Part shown: piece after piece, positions 1 through 6,785 of the stretch
How the letters are laid out: each line of letters opens with the position of its first letter
Position numbering within the stretch: the stretch's first letter is position 1
Source: UBA7672 sp034439955
GTDB taxonomy: Bacteria; Pseudomonadota; Alphaproteobacteria; Caulobacterales; Hyphomonadaceae
Direction of reading: 5' to 3'
DNA length: 13,011 bases
Assembly: GCA_034439955.1 (NCBI GenBank)
Contig: JAWXBJ010000166.1
Span: 1 to 13,011 of the forward strand
Program-made: the position numbers and the translations under genes
Notes under the pieces: generated by a model
Seen by the model: only the letters and a program-made list of their open reading frames with translations
Told to the model about the DNA's origin: nothing
Databases searched by the model: none

Positions 1-583
1 CGACGACGTAAGGGCCGCCCTCTTCGCGCCAGATGAAAGTCAGCACGCCTTCCTCGATGCTCCAGGAAATCGCGATGCTCCCAGTCTGGACGGCGAGGGC
101 GCCGTACTTGGCGGCGTTGGTGGCCAACTCATGAAGCGCAAGGGCCAGGGCATGGGCCCGACGTCCCGACAGACTGACTGCCGGGCCAAGGATCGCGACG
201 CGGTCTTCAGGAGCATCGTGCGGGGCCAGGGCGAGCCTAACCGCTTCGATCAGCATGGTATCGCCCGTCTCCGCCTGGATCAGCAGATCCTGGGCGGCGA
301 CGAGCGCGGTGAGACGGGAGGAAAAAGCGGTCATGCGCTCGGCGTCGGCGTTCCGGAAGGTCTGGCGGGCCAAGGCCTGAACGACGGCCAGAAGGTTGCG
401 GATGCGATGTTTCAGTTCCTGGGTGACGAGATCACGCTGGGTGGCGGCGCCATCCGACGCGGTGAGCGCCGCGCGCAGGCGCGCATTCTCCGCCTCAAGG
501 TCCGCAATACTACGATGAGGCGCGAGAAGCTTCGCTCTGCGCTCGGACAGGGTGCGTTCGCGCCGCAGGGCAGCCGATGGCAT
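1..583 (-). CDS. HWE-family sensor histidine kinase, 5' part (runs off left edge)
   Basis: This is the N-terminal 194 residues of a histidine kinase of the HWE/HisKA_2 group, which autophosphorylates on a histidine and passes the phosphate to a response regulator. A short coiled-coil-like stretch (about residues 24-40, DLEAENARLRAAL) leads into the phospho-acceptor helix ELKHRIRNLLAVVQALARQ (about 55-73). The N box HELATNAAKYGAL follows (about 150-162), then the diagnostic W-x-E-x-GG-P motif (WREEGGPYV) at the very edge. I see no PAS, GAF or membrane segment before the H box, so any sensing must come from a partner or from the missing C-terminus. ATG at 583 is preferred: an in-frame stop lies upstream at 608-610, and GGAAA sits about 9 bases before the ATG. 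The remaining ATP-binding motifs and any receiver domain lie outside the window. The family call is firm; the signal and the partner are unknown. Confidence 0.9.
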   Translation of the reverse strand, partial: MPSAALRRERTLSERRAKLLAPHRSIADLEAENARLRAALTASDGAATQRDLVTQELKHRIRNLLAVVQALARQTFRNADAERMTAFSSRLTALVAAQDLLIQAETGDTMLIEAVRLALAPHDAPEDRVAILGPAVSLSGRRAHALALALHELATNAAKYGALAVQTGSIAISWSIEEGVLTFIWREEGGPYVV

Positions 584-800
584 GGATTGTTTCCAGAGAT
601 CGACCTGTCAGGCGTGTGCAGGCTCGCCACGAGGCTCGAACAATAGTCGAGTACCATAGTGGAGAGGATGGACCTAACGGTCATTCAGCGCTGGGAGCGG
701 GCGTTTTCAGGCGCAGGGCCCGAACGCCCGCCGGGCCAGCTTGAGACCGTTCCCCCCCCGAAGCGACGTAGCTAGACCGCCCCAGGGCTCTCGTCTGACG
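584..800. other. Intergenic spacer between MgtC-family gene and histidine kinase gene
   Basis: About 217 bp without a supported gene. It must hold the promoter of the minus-strand kinase gene, but no -35/-10 pair stands out. A short inverted repeat GACC-TAAC-GGTC lies at 672-682, and a C-run at 751-758 reads as a G-run on the minus strand. I looked for an EcfG-type promoter. The AACG at 723-726 and GTTCC at 749-753 (minus-strand sense GGAAC and CGTT) are 22 bases apart, too far for the usual 16-17. Confidence 0.5.
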
Positions 801-1295
801 TCACGTCTGGTCGTCGGCTTCGGAAGAGGGGCGGCGTCTCTTTCTCGTCATGCGTTCGAGATACTTTTCCAGTGGATGGAGGATAACGAGGACGAAGAGC
901 GCGAGCCCTGCGCCGATGAACACGACCCACCAGACGCCAAGACCGCAGGCGATGCCGATCGCGGCAGTCACGAAAACATTAGCGGCGGTCGTAAGTCCAG
1001 GATGATCGTCATCCTCGCGACGGATGATGGCGCCCGCGCCCAGAAAAGCGATACCCGTGAGCACGCCCTGCAACACGCCTTGCACCGTCCGGCTGAGAGC
1101 GTCTGGGTCCGACCGCAGGTCGTCGAGATAGACCGTCGCGACCGTTGCGAGTGCCGCACCGAGGCACACGAGAGCCAGCGTCCGCATGCCTGTGGGTTTG
1201 CTCTTCAGATCACGCGTAACGCCGATGAGGACGCCGATCAAGGTTGCGGCCGCAAGTCTCAGCGCGACCTCATGAGGAGGGAGACTAATTTCCAT
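801..1295 (-). CDS. MgtC/SapB family inner-membrane protein
   Basis: A 164-residue hydrophobic protein with about five predicted membrane helices (roughly 10-27, 37-56, 75-92, 104-119 and 121-140) and a basic cytoplasmic tail (MTRKRRRP, about 149-156). The family blocks are easy to see: GVLIGVTRDL (21-30), KPTGMRTLALVCLGAAL (33-49), GVLTGIAFLGAGAIIRR (77-93), and GLTTAANVFVTAAIGIACGLG (100-120). In Salmonella and Mycobacterium, MgtC is a virulence and low-magnesium adaptation factor that acts on F-type ATP synthase and phosphate balance. Most chromosomal homologues like this one have no assigned role. The protein lacks the C-terminal ACT-like domain of long MgtC forms. It starts 45 bp after the upstream nucleotidyltransferase-like gene and in the same frame, so co-transcription is likely. 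The ribosome binding site before ATG 1295 is weak, which fits translational coupling. Confidence 0.9.
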   Translation of the reverse strand: MEISLPPHEVALRLAAATLIGVLIGVTRDLKSKPTGMRTLALVCLGAALATVATVYLDDLRSDPDALSRTVQGVLQGVLTGIAFLGAGAIIRREDDDHPGLTTAANVFVTAAIGIACGLGVWWVVFIGAGLALFVLVILHPLEKYLERMTRKRRRPSSEADDQT

Positions 1296-1340
1296 GCGGG
1301 AAGCGTCAACGGCCGCGCGAAAGCTCGGACATGACCCTCT

Positions 1341-2198
1341 TCAAGCTTTCAGCCTCTCGGCGCGTTGCGGGTTGTTGGCGTTGAGCCAGGCGTCGGTCAT
1401 CGGCGTCATCCACCGGCAGGCCTTGTCGATGAAGGTGAGAGCGGCCATCGGATCGGTCGATGGGCGAGTCGCCATCTGGAAGGCCTCGCGCATGTCGCGG
1501 ACATGGCCGGGATAGTTGAGAACAAAGAGATCCCGGCGCAGGTCGAGATCCTCCGTGTAAATCTGTTCGCGCTCCATGACGAGCGCGAATCCCGCGGCGA
1601 GAACCGCATGGCCCGCGCCCATCGCGGCGACACGAACGCGCTCAGGCGCCTGGGCGGCGGAGATACGGCCCGCAGCCGCCAACATGCGGGAGCGGAAGGC
1701 TAGAATGTCGCCGTTCATGGCGGCCGCGTCGAGCCGTTGCGGCGCGAGCATGCGGCTCATGTTTCGGCCGGCGACGCAGACCGAATTGACAGCCAACAGG
1801 AAGCGGGCCGGGGAGAAGGCGCCGTCAGTGGTGAAGACGTCCTTCCAGTTGAAGACCGAAAAAGACGCGCGCCCAAGTCGCGGATTGCGACGGCGCAGCT
1901 GCGATGCTGCGGCTGTCTCCCAGCTGTCATTGGCGCGGGCGTCTGGAGTGGAGAAGGGGGCTCCAAGGCGGAGCAGCGCAAAGAACACGGCGCCGCCGGG
2001 CCGGCCGCGGGCTGCAGGTCCCGACAAGTAGACGGAATGCAGGCGCTCGCCGAACCTTTCAAGCGCCATGTCGGCGGCTTCCTCGCCGGCCTCGATCGCG
2101 GCCTGAGAGACATGCTCCCGCGCGATAGCGGCGTTGGTAACCCGTCCCCAATGGTCTTGCGGCCAGAAGACGCCGCGCAGCCGTACCGTGTTGGCCAT
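1341..2198 (-). CDS. Nucleotidyltransferase-fold protein with degenerate active site, function unknown
   Basis: A 285-residue protein that I read as a divergent member of the nucleotidyltransferase-domain proteins. The stretch SVYLSGPAARG (55-65) matches the strand-helix motif usually seen as VYxRGSVARG. The C-terminal half (GFALVMEREQIYTEDLDLRR at 203-222, then NYPGHVRDMREAFQMA at 228-243) matches the helical region of that family (GFELVMERE-xx-TRDL, YYP-xx-xxMREAL). The key differences are that the GS of the motif is GP, and that the SDxD metal-binding acids expected about ten residues later are replaced by AVFFALL. Catalysis by the usual two-metal route therefore looks impossible. ATG 2198 has AGGAGTAGGAG just upstream. 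It is probably co-transcribed with the MgtC-family gene 45 bp downstream. The family link rests on my memory of motif patterns and needs a profile search. Confidence 0.6.
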   Translation of the reverse strand: MANTVRLRGVFWPQDHWGRVTNAAIAREHVSQAAIEAGEEAADMALERFGERLHSVYLSGPAARGRPGGAVFFALLRLGAPFSTPDARANDSWETAAASQLRRRNPRLGRASFSVFNWKDVFTTDGAFSPARFLLAVNSVCVAGRNMSRMLAPQRLDAAAMNGDILAFRSRMLAAAGRISAAQAPERVRVAAMGAGHAVLAAGFALVMEREQIYTEDLDLRRDLFVLNYPGHVRDMREAFQMATRPSTDPMAALTFIDKACRWMTPMTDAWLNANNPQRAERLKA

Positions 2199-2400
2199 AC
2201 TCCTACTCCTGAACCTTACCCCACGTGCCGGGCGACCTGCGGTCCGCTCCTGCTTTGCAGCCCCGGGGCAGCCGAAATTGCCGTAAACGAAACGTTAAGC
2301 TCGGCGCGGACGCATGCAAGCTGATTCCACCGTCGCGGCAACCCGGAATCGTTAACGCCCAGGCGCGTGCGAAGCTGTCGCCGGCGCCTTGCCGGGACGC
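2199..2400. promoter_or_regulatory. Intergenic region with possible minus-strand promoter and CtrA-like site
   Basis: A 202-bp spacer between the mrp stop and the nucleotidyltransferase-like start, both on the minus strand. Read on the minus strand, 2283-2298 gives TTAA-CGTTTCG-TTTAC. This is one base from the alphaproteobacterial CtrA box TTAA-N7-TTAAC and lies about 85-100 bases before the ATG. Two GANTC sites (CcrM methylation sequence) sit at 2323-2327 and 2346-2350, the second touching a GTTAAC. A CCGGC-5-GCCGG hairpin at 2381-2395 follows the mrp stop but has no T-run, so it is at best a weak terminator. All of these assignments are speculative. Confidence 0.25.
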
Positions 2401-3507
2401 CTATTCGAAGATGAGCGCGGGCGGAGCCTTGCCAGCAACCGCTGCGGCATCGCATATCGCCGTGGCGAGCAGCGCGAAGGCGTGCGCGACCGCCGTCTCC
2501 CCGGCGGCGGCGGGAATACCTACATCGCCGCCCTCCCGCAACTCGGCAAGGATCGGAATCTCCCCGAGGAACGGCACGTTTTGCTCTGCGGCAGTGCGTT
2601 GGGCGCCGCCGGCGCCAAAAATGTAGGCGCGCGACCCGTCGGTCTGTTCGAACCATGCCATGTTCTCGATGACGCCCAGCACGGGGATGGCGGTCTTGCG
2701 GAACATCGCGACGCCGCGCCGGACATCGGCGAGCGCCACTTCCTGCGGCGTCGAGACGATCACCACGCCGTCGAGCGGAAGGCGCTGCACAAGCGTGAGC
2801 TGCACCTCCCCGGTGCCAGGAGGGGTGTCGACGAACAGGACGTCAAGATCGCCCCAGTCCGTGTCGTTGATCAGTTGCACGATGGCGGACATCACCATGG
2901 GTCCCCGCCAGACGACAGGATTGTCGGGGTTCACCAGGTAACCGATCGACATGGTGGCGACGCCGTGGGCGGTACGCGGGATCATCTTCCGGTCGGCGGT
3001 CAGGTCGGGCTTTCCCACGACGGTACCCAGCATCGTCGGAATCGAGGGGCCAAAGATGTCGGCGTCCAGGAGGCCGACACGCAGGCCGGAACGCGCGGCG
3101 GCGACTGCGAGGTTGACTGCGACGGTGGACTTGCCGACGCCCCCCTTGGCGGAAGCCACGGCGACAATCAGGCGGGCCGGACGGCGGGCCGGCGCCCTGG
3201 TCGGCGGAGCGGCCGGCGATGCGGCCGGCGATGCGGTCGGCAGGGCGGCGCCGGCGTCGGCAGTGAGGACGGCGGTGACGGCGGCGACGCCGGCAACGGC
3301 AGCGGCAGCCGAGGCGGCGATCCGGCGCAGGGGCTCGTCGGCGGCCCCGACCGAGGTCTCCAGCGCAAAGCCGACGCGACCGTCGTCGCGCACCACCAGC
3401 CCGGTCACCCGCCCGGATGCGACCAGCCCCTTGCCGCCCACGGGGTCGATGACGGCGTCGAGGGCCGCGCGCACCGCTTTTTCGAGGTCGCGAGGGAGTT
3501 TCGCCAT
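2401..3507 (-). CDS. mrp: Mrp/ApbC family iron-sulfur cluster carrier ATPase
   Basis: A 368-residue P-loop ATPase of the Mrp/NBP35/ApbC family, cytosolic proteins that bind and transfer iron-sulfur clusters to apo-proteins. The N-terminal 80 residues fit the MIP18/DUF59 domain (the DP at 21-22 is followed by GxGLVASGRV). An Ala/Pro linker covers about 86-111. The deviant Walker A ASAKGGVGKST covers 118-128, LLDADIFGPSIP 146-157, and DTPPGTGEVQLTL 227-239. The VIENM stretch (279-283) is family-typical, but the CxxC that normally follows it and ligates the cluster is absent: residues 284-300 contain no cysteine. I recall that some alphaproteobacterial homologues also lack it, but I cannot check that here. 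ATG 3507 has only a weak ribosome binding site. The linker DNA holds a GCGGCCGGCGAT repeat around 3209-3235. The annotation is firm. Confidence 0.93.
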   Translation of the reverse strand: MAKLPRDLEKAVRAALDAVIDPVGGKGLVASGRVTGLVVRDDGRVGFALETSVGAADEPLRRIAASAAAAVAGVAAVTAVLTADAGAALPTASPAASPAAPPTRAPARRPARLIVAVASAKGGVGKSTVAVNLAVAAARSGLRVGLLDADIFGPSIPTMLGTVVGKPDLTADRKMIPRTAHGVATMSIGYLVNPDNPVVWRGPMVMSAIVQLINDTDWGDLDVLFVDTPPGTGEVQLTLVQRLPLDGVVIVSTPQEVALADVRRGVAMFRKTAIPVLGVIENMAWFEQTDGSRAYIFGAGGAQRTAAEQNVPFLGEIPILAELREGGDVGIPAAAGETAVAHAFALLATAICDAAAVAGKAPPALIFE

Positions 3508-3572
3508 GAACTCAGGCCATAAGCAAAGGGGAGGCGGAGCGCGAGAGGGAGACCGCAGGATATCTAGTCGCT

Positions 3573-3598
3573 GACGTCTCCCGTCCGCAACCGGTTCC
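3573..3598 (-). promoter_or_regulatory. Possible EcfG-type (general stress) promoter upstream of mrp
   Basis: On the minus strand the sequence reads GGAAC (3598-3594), 17 bases, then CGTC (3576-3573). The alphaproteobacterial EcfG consensus is GGAAC-N16/17-CGTT, so spacing and -35 match and the -10 differs at its last base. A start near 3565 would give an mrp leader of roughly 60 bases. This is a single motif match in GC-rich DNA, where chance matches occur. Confidence 0.25.
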
Positions 3599-3873
3599 GG
3601 CGTTCGATCAGGCGCCGTCGGTGCGTCGAGGCGTTAATCCGCCGATCAACCAAGCTTCCCCGTGCACGCTGGGGCCGTCCACAGATGACAGCACCGCCAG
3701 CCTTTCCAGCAACAGGGGTCAGCCTTTCCAGCGAGGTGCGACCGTCGGGATACTCGGTCAATTTGAATTCACCCCAAAGCGCAATGCTCCGCTCAAGCTG
3801 TTGCTGAGACTCATTCGGTCGCCAACCCGAAGAGACCAGGCGTCGGCTGTAGATAAAGTAAATGACCTTTGCC

Positions 3874-3885
3874 CATCAATTGATG
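3874..3885. promoter_or_regulatory. Perfect 12-bp palindrome CATCAATTGATG upstream of cytochrome gene
   Basis: A perfect palindrome about 157 bp before the cytochrome ATG, in the AT-richer part of the spacer. The half-sites ATCAA/TTGAT are those of an FNR box but in inverted order with no spacer, so it is not a normal FNR site. A second TTGAT follows at 3887-3891. It may be an operator for an unknown regulator, or chance. Confidence 0.25.
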
Positions 3886-3964
3886 CTTGATCGTATGTAT
3901 TACGGCCTAGCTTACTTGTGCGCGACCTCCTCTTCCGACGGACGAGCGGCAACAGGCAAGATTT

Positions 3965-3978
3965 TGCACAAGTGTGCA
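3965..3978. promoter_or_regulatory. Palindrome TGCACA-AG-TGTGCA upstream of cytochrome gene
   Basis: Two perfect 6-base arms around a 2-base centre, ending 63 bp before the ATG at 4042 and followed by a T-run at 3985-3991. A 2-base loop is too small for a terminator hairpin, so a dimeric repressor or activator site is the more natural reading. No regulator gene lies next to it. Confidence 0.35.
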
Positions 3979-4041
3979 GCCTGGGTTTTTTCGTCGGTGT
4001 TCCTGGTCGAAGCCTGGCGCCGAGTGGAAAAGCAGTCTCGC

Positions 4042-5805
4042 ATGAAAACGTCATCGTTCGCTATTGCGGCCGCGATCAGTCTTGCAGTCGTCGCCTTGGC
4101 GGGCTGTGACGACAGTGACGATCTTGACGCCGGGTTTGGGCCGCTTGTGTCGGATGGCCCTGGCCCCGCATCTCTGGCTCCGGTGTTCGTTCACGCGACC
4201 GGCAATGCTCCCGCAGGACAGACGGTGTTCCGTTACGAGACATTCGGGAACCAGGGATTCTGGACCAGCGCCGTGCGACTGCCGCAGGGCATTGCGGCTA
4301 CGAACATGACCCCGTTGCAGGCCCTGCAGATCGGACTGTCAGTGAACATTGATGCGGTGAACGCCCCGACCAGAACCGCAATCCAGACCGCCATCACGCA
4401 GATCAATGGCGGCGCTTCCCCAGCCACCACCGCCTTTGGCGATCCGGCCGTCACGCTGTCGCTGATCAACCAGAACGCCATCGTCGGGGTCGTGGCGTTC
4501 AACCCGGACGGCTCGCGCAAGGCGCTCGCCAACACCGGCACGCTGAACCTCGCCGCAGGCGACAGGGTCGGCATATCCTGCGCGTCGTGCCACGCCATCA
4601 CGGACGGCAGCATTCTGGCGGCCAATGCAGGCCTCGGGACGACCGGAACGATTGGCGTCGAAATGGACGGGCGGACCAATCATGCGCTGGACGTCGGCAA
4701 GATATTCGCCGCCGGCCAGAATTCGCTCGCGTACCTGCCATTCCTTCAGGTGAGGTTTGACTCTCTCAATGGGGCTACCGTCGGGCGGGGCTTTGCCGGC
4801 TTGCAGACCAGCGCGACAGTCCTCCCGACGGAGGCGCAAGCCGACGCCTATCTAACCGGCGTCACTGCGACAGGCGACCGTCTCTACCCGGTCGGAAATT
4901 TTGACGACACGTTCGACGGCCTCGGCAACCCCATTCACATATCCACGCTGTTCCGCACCGCTCTGGCGGCGCCATGGGGCTCGGATGGCGGCATCGCCAA
5001 GCTCGACAGTTTCAGCAACCTTGTTTACGACGTCGCCCTTGACCCGACGGTTCTGCTTACGCCGGAAGGCCGCGCGCTGCTCACGACGCTGGCCGGACCT
5101 GCGGGAACGGAACTTGCCGACGATTATGAGCGCGTCCTTCGCGCCACCGGGGTTCTTCCGGCCGGTCCCAATGGCGGACCGCTCACCGGCATTCCATTCG
5201 TTACCACCAGCACGACGGGTCCGGTGGGATCCGAGGACTTTCCAGCGGGGCGGCGCGTCGACAACGCCAGGCTCCTCGACATGAACGCCTATCTGAACGG
5301 CCTGCCGGCGCCGACACCGCCAGCGGATAACAACGTGCCATCCGCCACTCGAGGGCGGGAGGTGTTCCGCACTGCGGTCTCTGACGGCGGCGGCGGCTGC
5401 ACAGGTTGCCACAATGTCGACCAGACGAGGTTTGTGCCTACGATGGTCGTGCCATTCGCCACGATTTATCCCGGATACGCGCCCACCACGATCCTTACCC
5501 GCACGCCGCCATTGGGGCCGGTCTCGAACTCAGAGGGGCCCAGCCCCCTCTTCGACGACAAAATGGTGGTGGTCGACGCCACACGGCGTGTTCCGCCGGA
5601 CGTCAAGGGCAATGCTCTGCCGCTCCTTCTCGACCTGTCGCGTCGCACCACGCTTCTTCATACGGACGAGGTTCGGGGCGCCAATTTCAGGCAGGCAGCT
5701 GAAACACTTCTCAATCCCGCCCGAGGACCGCAGGTGGCCCATCCGTTCTACATTACCGACGCAGCAAAAAGAGCCGACGTTGTCGAATTCCTGCGCGGCC
5801 AGTAA
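4042..5805 (+). CDS. Di-haem cytochrome c lipoprotein
   Basis: A 587-residue exported protein with two c-type haem motifs, CASCH (C180, C183, H184) and CTGCH (C453, C456, H457), about 270 residues apart. A lipoprotein signal peptide ends in LAGC with the lipidated Cys at 22. Asp at the next position (CDD) is an inner-membrane retention signal in E. coli, so a periplasmic protein anchored to the inner membrane is possible. Residues FRYETFGNQGFW (about 63-74) and, after the first haem, VEMDGRTNHALDVGKI resemble a group of large cytochrome c proteins I remember with FRYDTFGDEAFW and RLDGWPNRDLNVGAI. This is distant from MauG/CcpA peroxidases and rubber oxygenase-like proteins, and the reaction is unknown. 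ATG 4042 is chosen because the signal peptide starts there and GGAAAAG lies 9 bases upstream; an open frame from 3862 would bury the signal peptide. It is followed by gspC 158 bp downstream. Confidence 0.85.
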   Translation: MKTSSFAIAAAISLAVVALAGCDDSDDLDAGFGPLVSDGPGPASLAPVFVHATGNAPAGQTVFRYETFGNQGFWTSAVRLPQGIAATNMTPLQALQIGLSVNIDAVNAPTRTAIQTAITQINGGASPATTAFGDPAVTLSLINQNAIVGVVAFNPDGSRKALANTGTLNLAAGDRVGISCASCHAITDGSILAANAGLGTTGTIGVEMDGRTNHALDVGKIFAAGQNSLAYLPFLQVRFDSLNGATVGRGFAGLQTSATVLPTEAQADAYLTGVTATGDRLYPVGNFDDTFDGLGNPIHISTLFRTALAAPWGSDGGIAKLDSFSNLVYDVALDPTVLLTPEGRALLTTLAGPAGTELADDYERVLRATGVLPAGPNGGPLTGIPFVTTSTTGPVGSEDFPAGRRVDNARLLDMNAYLNGLPAPTPPADNNVPSATRGREVFRTAVSDGGGGCTGCHNVDQTRFVPTMVVPFATIYPGYAPTTILTRTPPLGPVSNSEGPSPLFDDKMVVVDATRRVPPDVKGNALPLLLDLSRRTTLLHTDEVRGANFRQAAETLLNPARGPQVAHPFYITDAAKRADVVEFLRGQ

Positions 5806-5862
5806 GTGCGGCAAGAGGTAGAGTTTCTCCTGTCCTCTATTGGCGTTCGCGTCGGCGTTCAG

Positions 5863-5877
5863 GTCTGCGATGCAGAC
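5863..5877 (+). promoter_or_regulatory. Inverted repeat GTCTGC-GAT-GCAGAC between cytochrome and gspC
   Basis: Perfect 6-base arms with a 3-base loop in the 158-bp spacer, 86 bp before the gspC start. No T-run follows, so an intrinsic terminator is unlikely. It could be an operator or an mRNA hairpin. The flanking spacer also shows short repeats: GGCGTTC twice near 5842-5860 and ACATCA twice near 5876-5895. Confidence 0.3.
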
Positions 5878-5963
5878 ATCATGAGTGCAAACATCAGGTG
5901 CATTGAGATCACAGTGCGGCGCTATGCTCATCGTGCATGGCGCGATGACGGCGGGACAGGCTG

Positions 5964-6785
5964 ATGTTGCGCGACCCGGTCCGTCTTGGCCTGACTACGC
6001 TCGCTCTGGTCCTGACGGTCTCTCTCGCCCACCCGCTATCGCGTCTGGTCGAGCATGCATTGGGCTATTATCCCGAAACGTCCGCCAGCAAACGTGTTGA
6101 CGCACCGCCTCTCCGGACGCAGGCCGTCGATCTCACAAGCATTCTCACGCTCGCGCCGTTTGGTGTCGCGCCTCGATCGCGACAGAACGCTGCGGAGACT
6201 GGCAGCCTGTCCCTGCTCGGCGTCATACACGCCTCGCCGTCAACCCGTTCGACAGCGCTGATTTCGGACGCTGGCAGACCCGCCAAGGCCTTTCGCGCGC
6301 GCGATCCCGTGGCGGATGGCATCGTTCTTGATGCGGTCGGCAGCGACCATGTCGTTCTCCTGGCTTCCGGTCATCGCCAGACGCTTGGATTTCTCAAGAC
6401 CGCCACAGTAAAAACAGCGCCGGTCATGGCCACCTCAAGCTTCGGCCTGCCCGACGCCAGGATGTTTGCACCGGCCGTTCAACGTACGCCCGACGAGGTC
6501 ATCGACGTCTATCGCCAGAGAATCGCGGCCGATCCCCAGGCCGTCATTGACGACCTCGGCGTCAGCGCGACGTCGGAGGGCTACCGGGTGGATCAGCGCC
6601 TTACACCACAATTGCGCCGCGTCGGATTGCGACCTGGCGACCTTGTCGTCCGGATCAACGGCAAGCCGGTAGGAAACATGGGGCAGGACCGTGCTAATTT
6701 CGACGACATCGCTCTTTCGGACAGGGCGCGCGTCGAGATAAAAAGGGACGGGCGGCTGCTCACCCTGTCCTTCCCACTGCGCTAG
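5964..6785 (+). CDS. gspC: Type II secretion system protein GspC, apparently unaccompanied
   Basis: A 273-residue bitopic inner-membrane protein with the GspC layout. GspC is the clamp that links the inner-membrane platform to the outer-membrane secretin GspD. A short cytoplasmic N-terminus precedes one membrane helix (about 8-24). APFGV (64-68) and a homology-region domain (about 83-145, with LLGVIHASPSTRSTALISD and the HVVLLASGHRQTL strands) follow, and then a PDZ-like C-terminal domain (about 195-271, GLRPGDLVVRINGKPVGN at 221-238). Length is normal for the family. ATG 5964 is the first ATG after an in-frame TGA at 5946, with GGGACAGG just before it. No gspD-M gene lies in the window; the upstream neighbour is the di-haem cytochrome and the downstream neighbour is a metabolic gene. 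Either the rest of the machine is encoded elsewhere, or the protein serves a reduced system. Confidence 0.85.
   Translation: MLRDPVRLGLTTLALVLTVSLAHPLSRLVEHALGYYPETSASKRVDAPPLRTQAVDLTSILTLAPFGVAPRSRQNAAETGSLSLLGVIHASPSTRSTALISDAGRPAKAFRARDPVADGIVLDAVGSDHVVLLASGHRQTLGFLKTATVKTAPVMATSSFGLPDARMFAPAVQRTPDEVIDVYRQRIAADPQAVIDDLGVSATSEGYRVDQRLTPQLRRVGLRPGDLVVRINGKPVGNMGQDRANFDDIALSDRARVEIKRDGRLLTLSFPLR

Larger units (their letters stand above)
3508..4041. other. Gene-poor, AT-richer spacer between divergent mrp and cytochrome c genes
   Basis: This 534-bp stretch separates divergently transcribed genes and is visibly richer in A+T than its neighbours, mainly from about 3730 to 4000. Short open frames exist on both strands, but none has a good ribosome binding site plus a recognisable product. 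The sequence CAGCCTTTCCAGC occurs twice, at 3698-3710 and 3720-3732. A minus-strand frame here encodes TEYPDGRTSLERL near its start, which faintly recalls the C-terminal part of some transposases. This is far too weak to call a pseudogene. Two palindromes near the cytochrome gene are listed separately. Confidence 0.5.

Noticed and set aside
131..646. 171-residue plus-strand frame at the left edge
   Set aside because: The minus strand in the same region encodes an unmistakable HWE kinase with H, N and WxE motifs.
412..684. 90-residue minus-strand frame overlapping the kinase start
   Set aside because: Overlaps the kinase in another frame; Arg/Ser/Pro-rich, with no ribosome binding site or similarity.
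2389..3522. 377-residue plus-strand frame opposite mrp
   Set aside because: Codon-position shadow of mrp, with Gly/Arg/Asp-rich composition and no domain.
3978..3991. Intrinsic terminator from the palindrome plus T-run
   Set aside because: The loop would be only two bases and the T-run is separated by seven bases; there is no plus-strand gene upstream to terminate.
3862..4041. 60-residue N-terminal extension of the cytochrome gene
   Set aside because: The lipoprotein signal peptide begins at 4042 and would be internal with the longer start.
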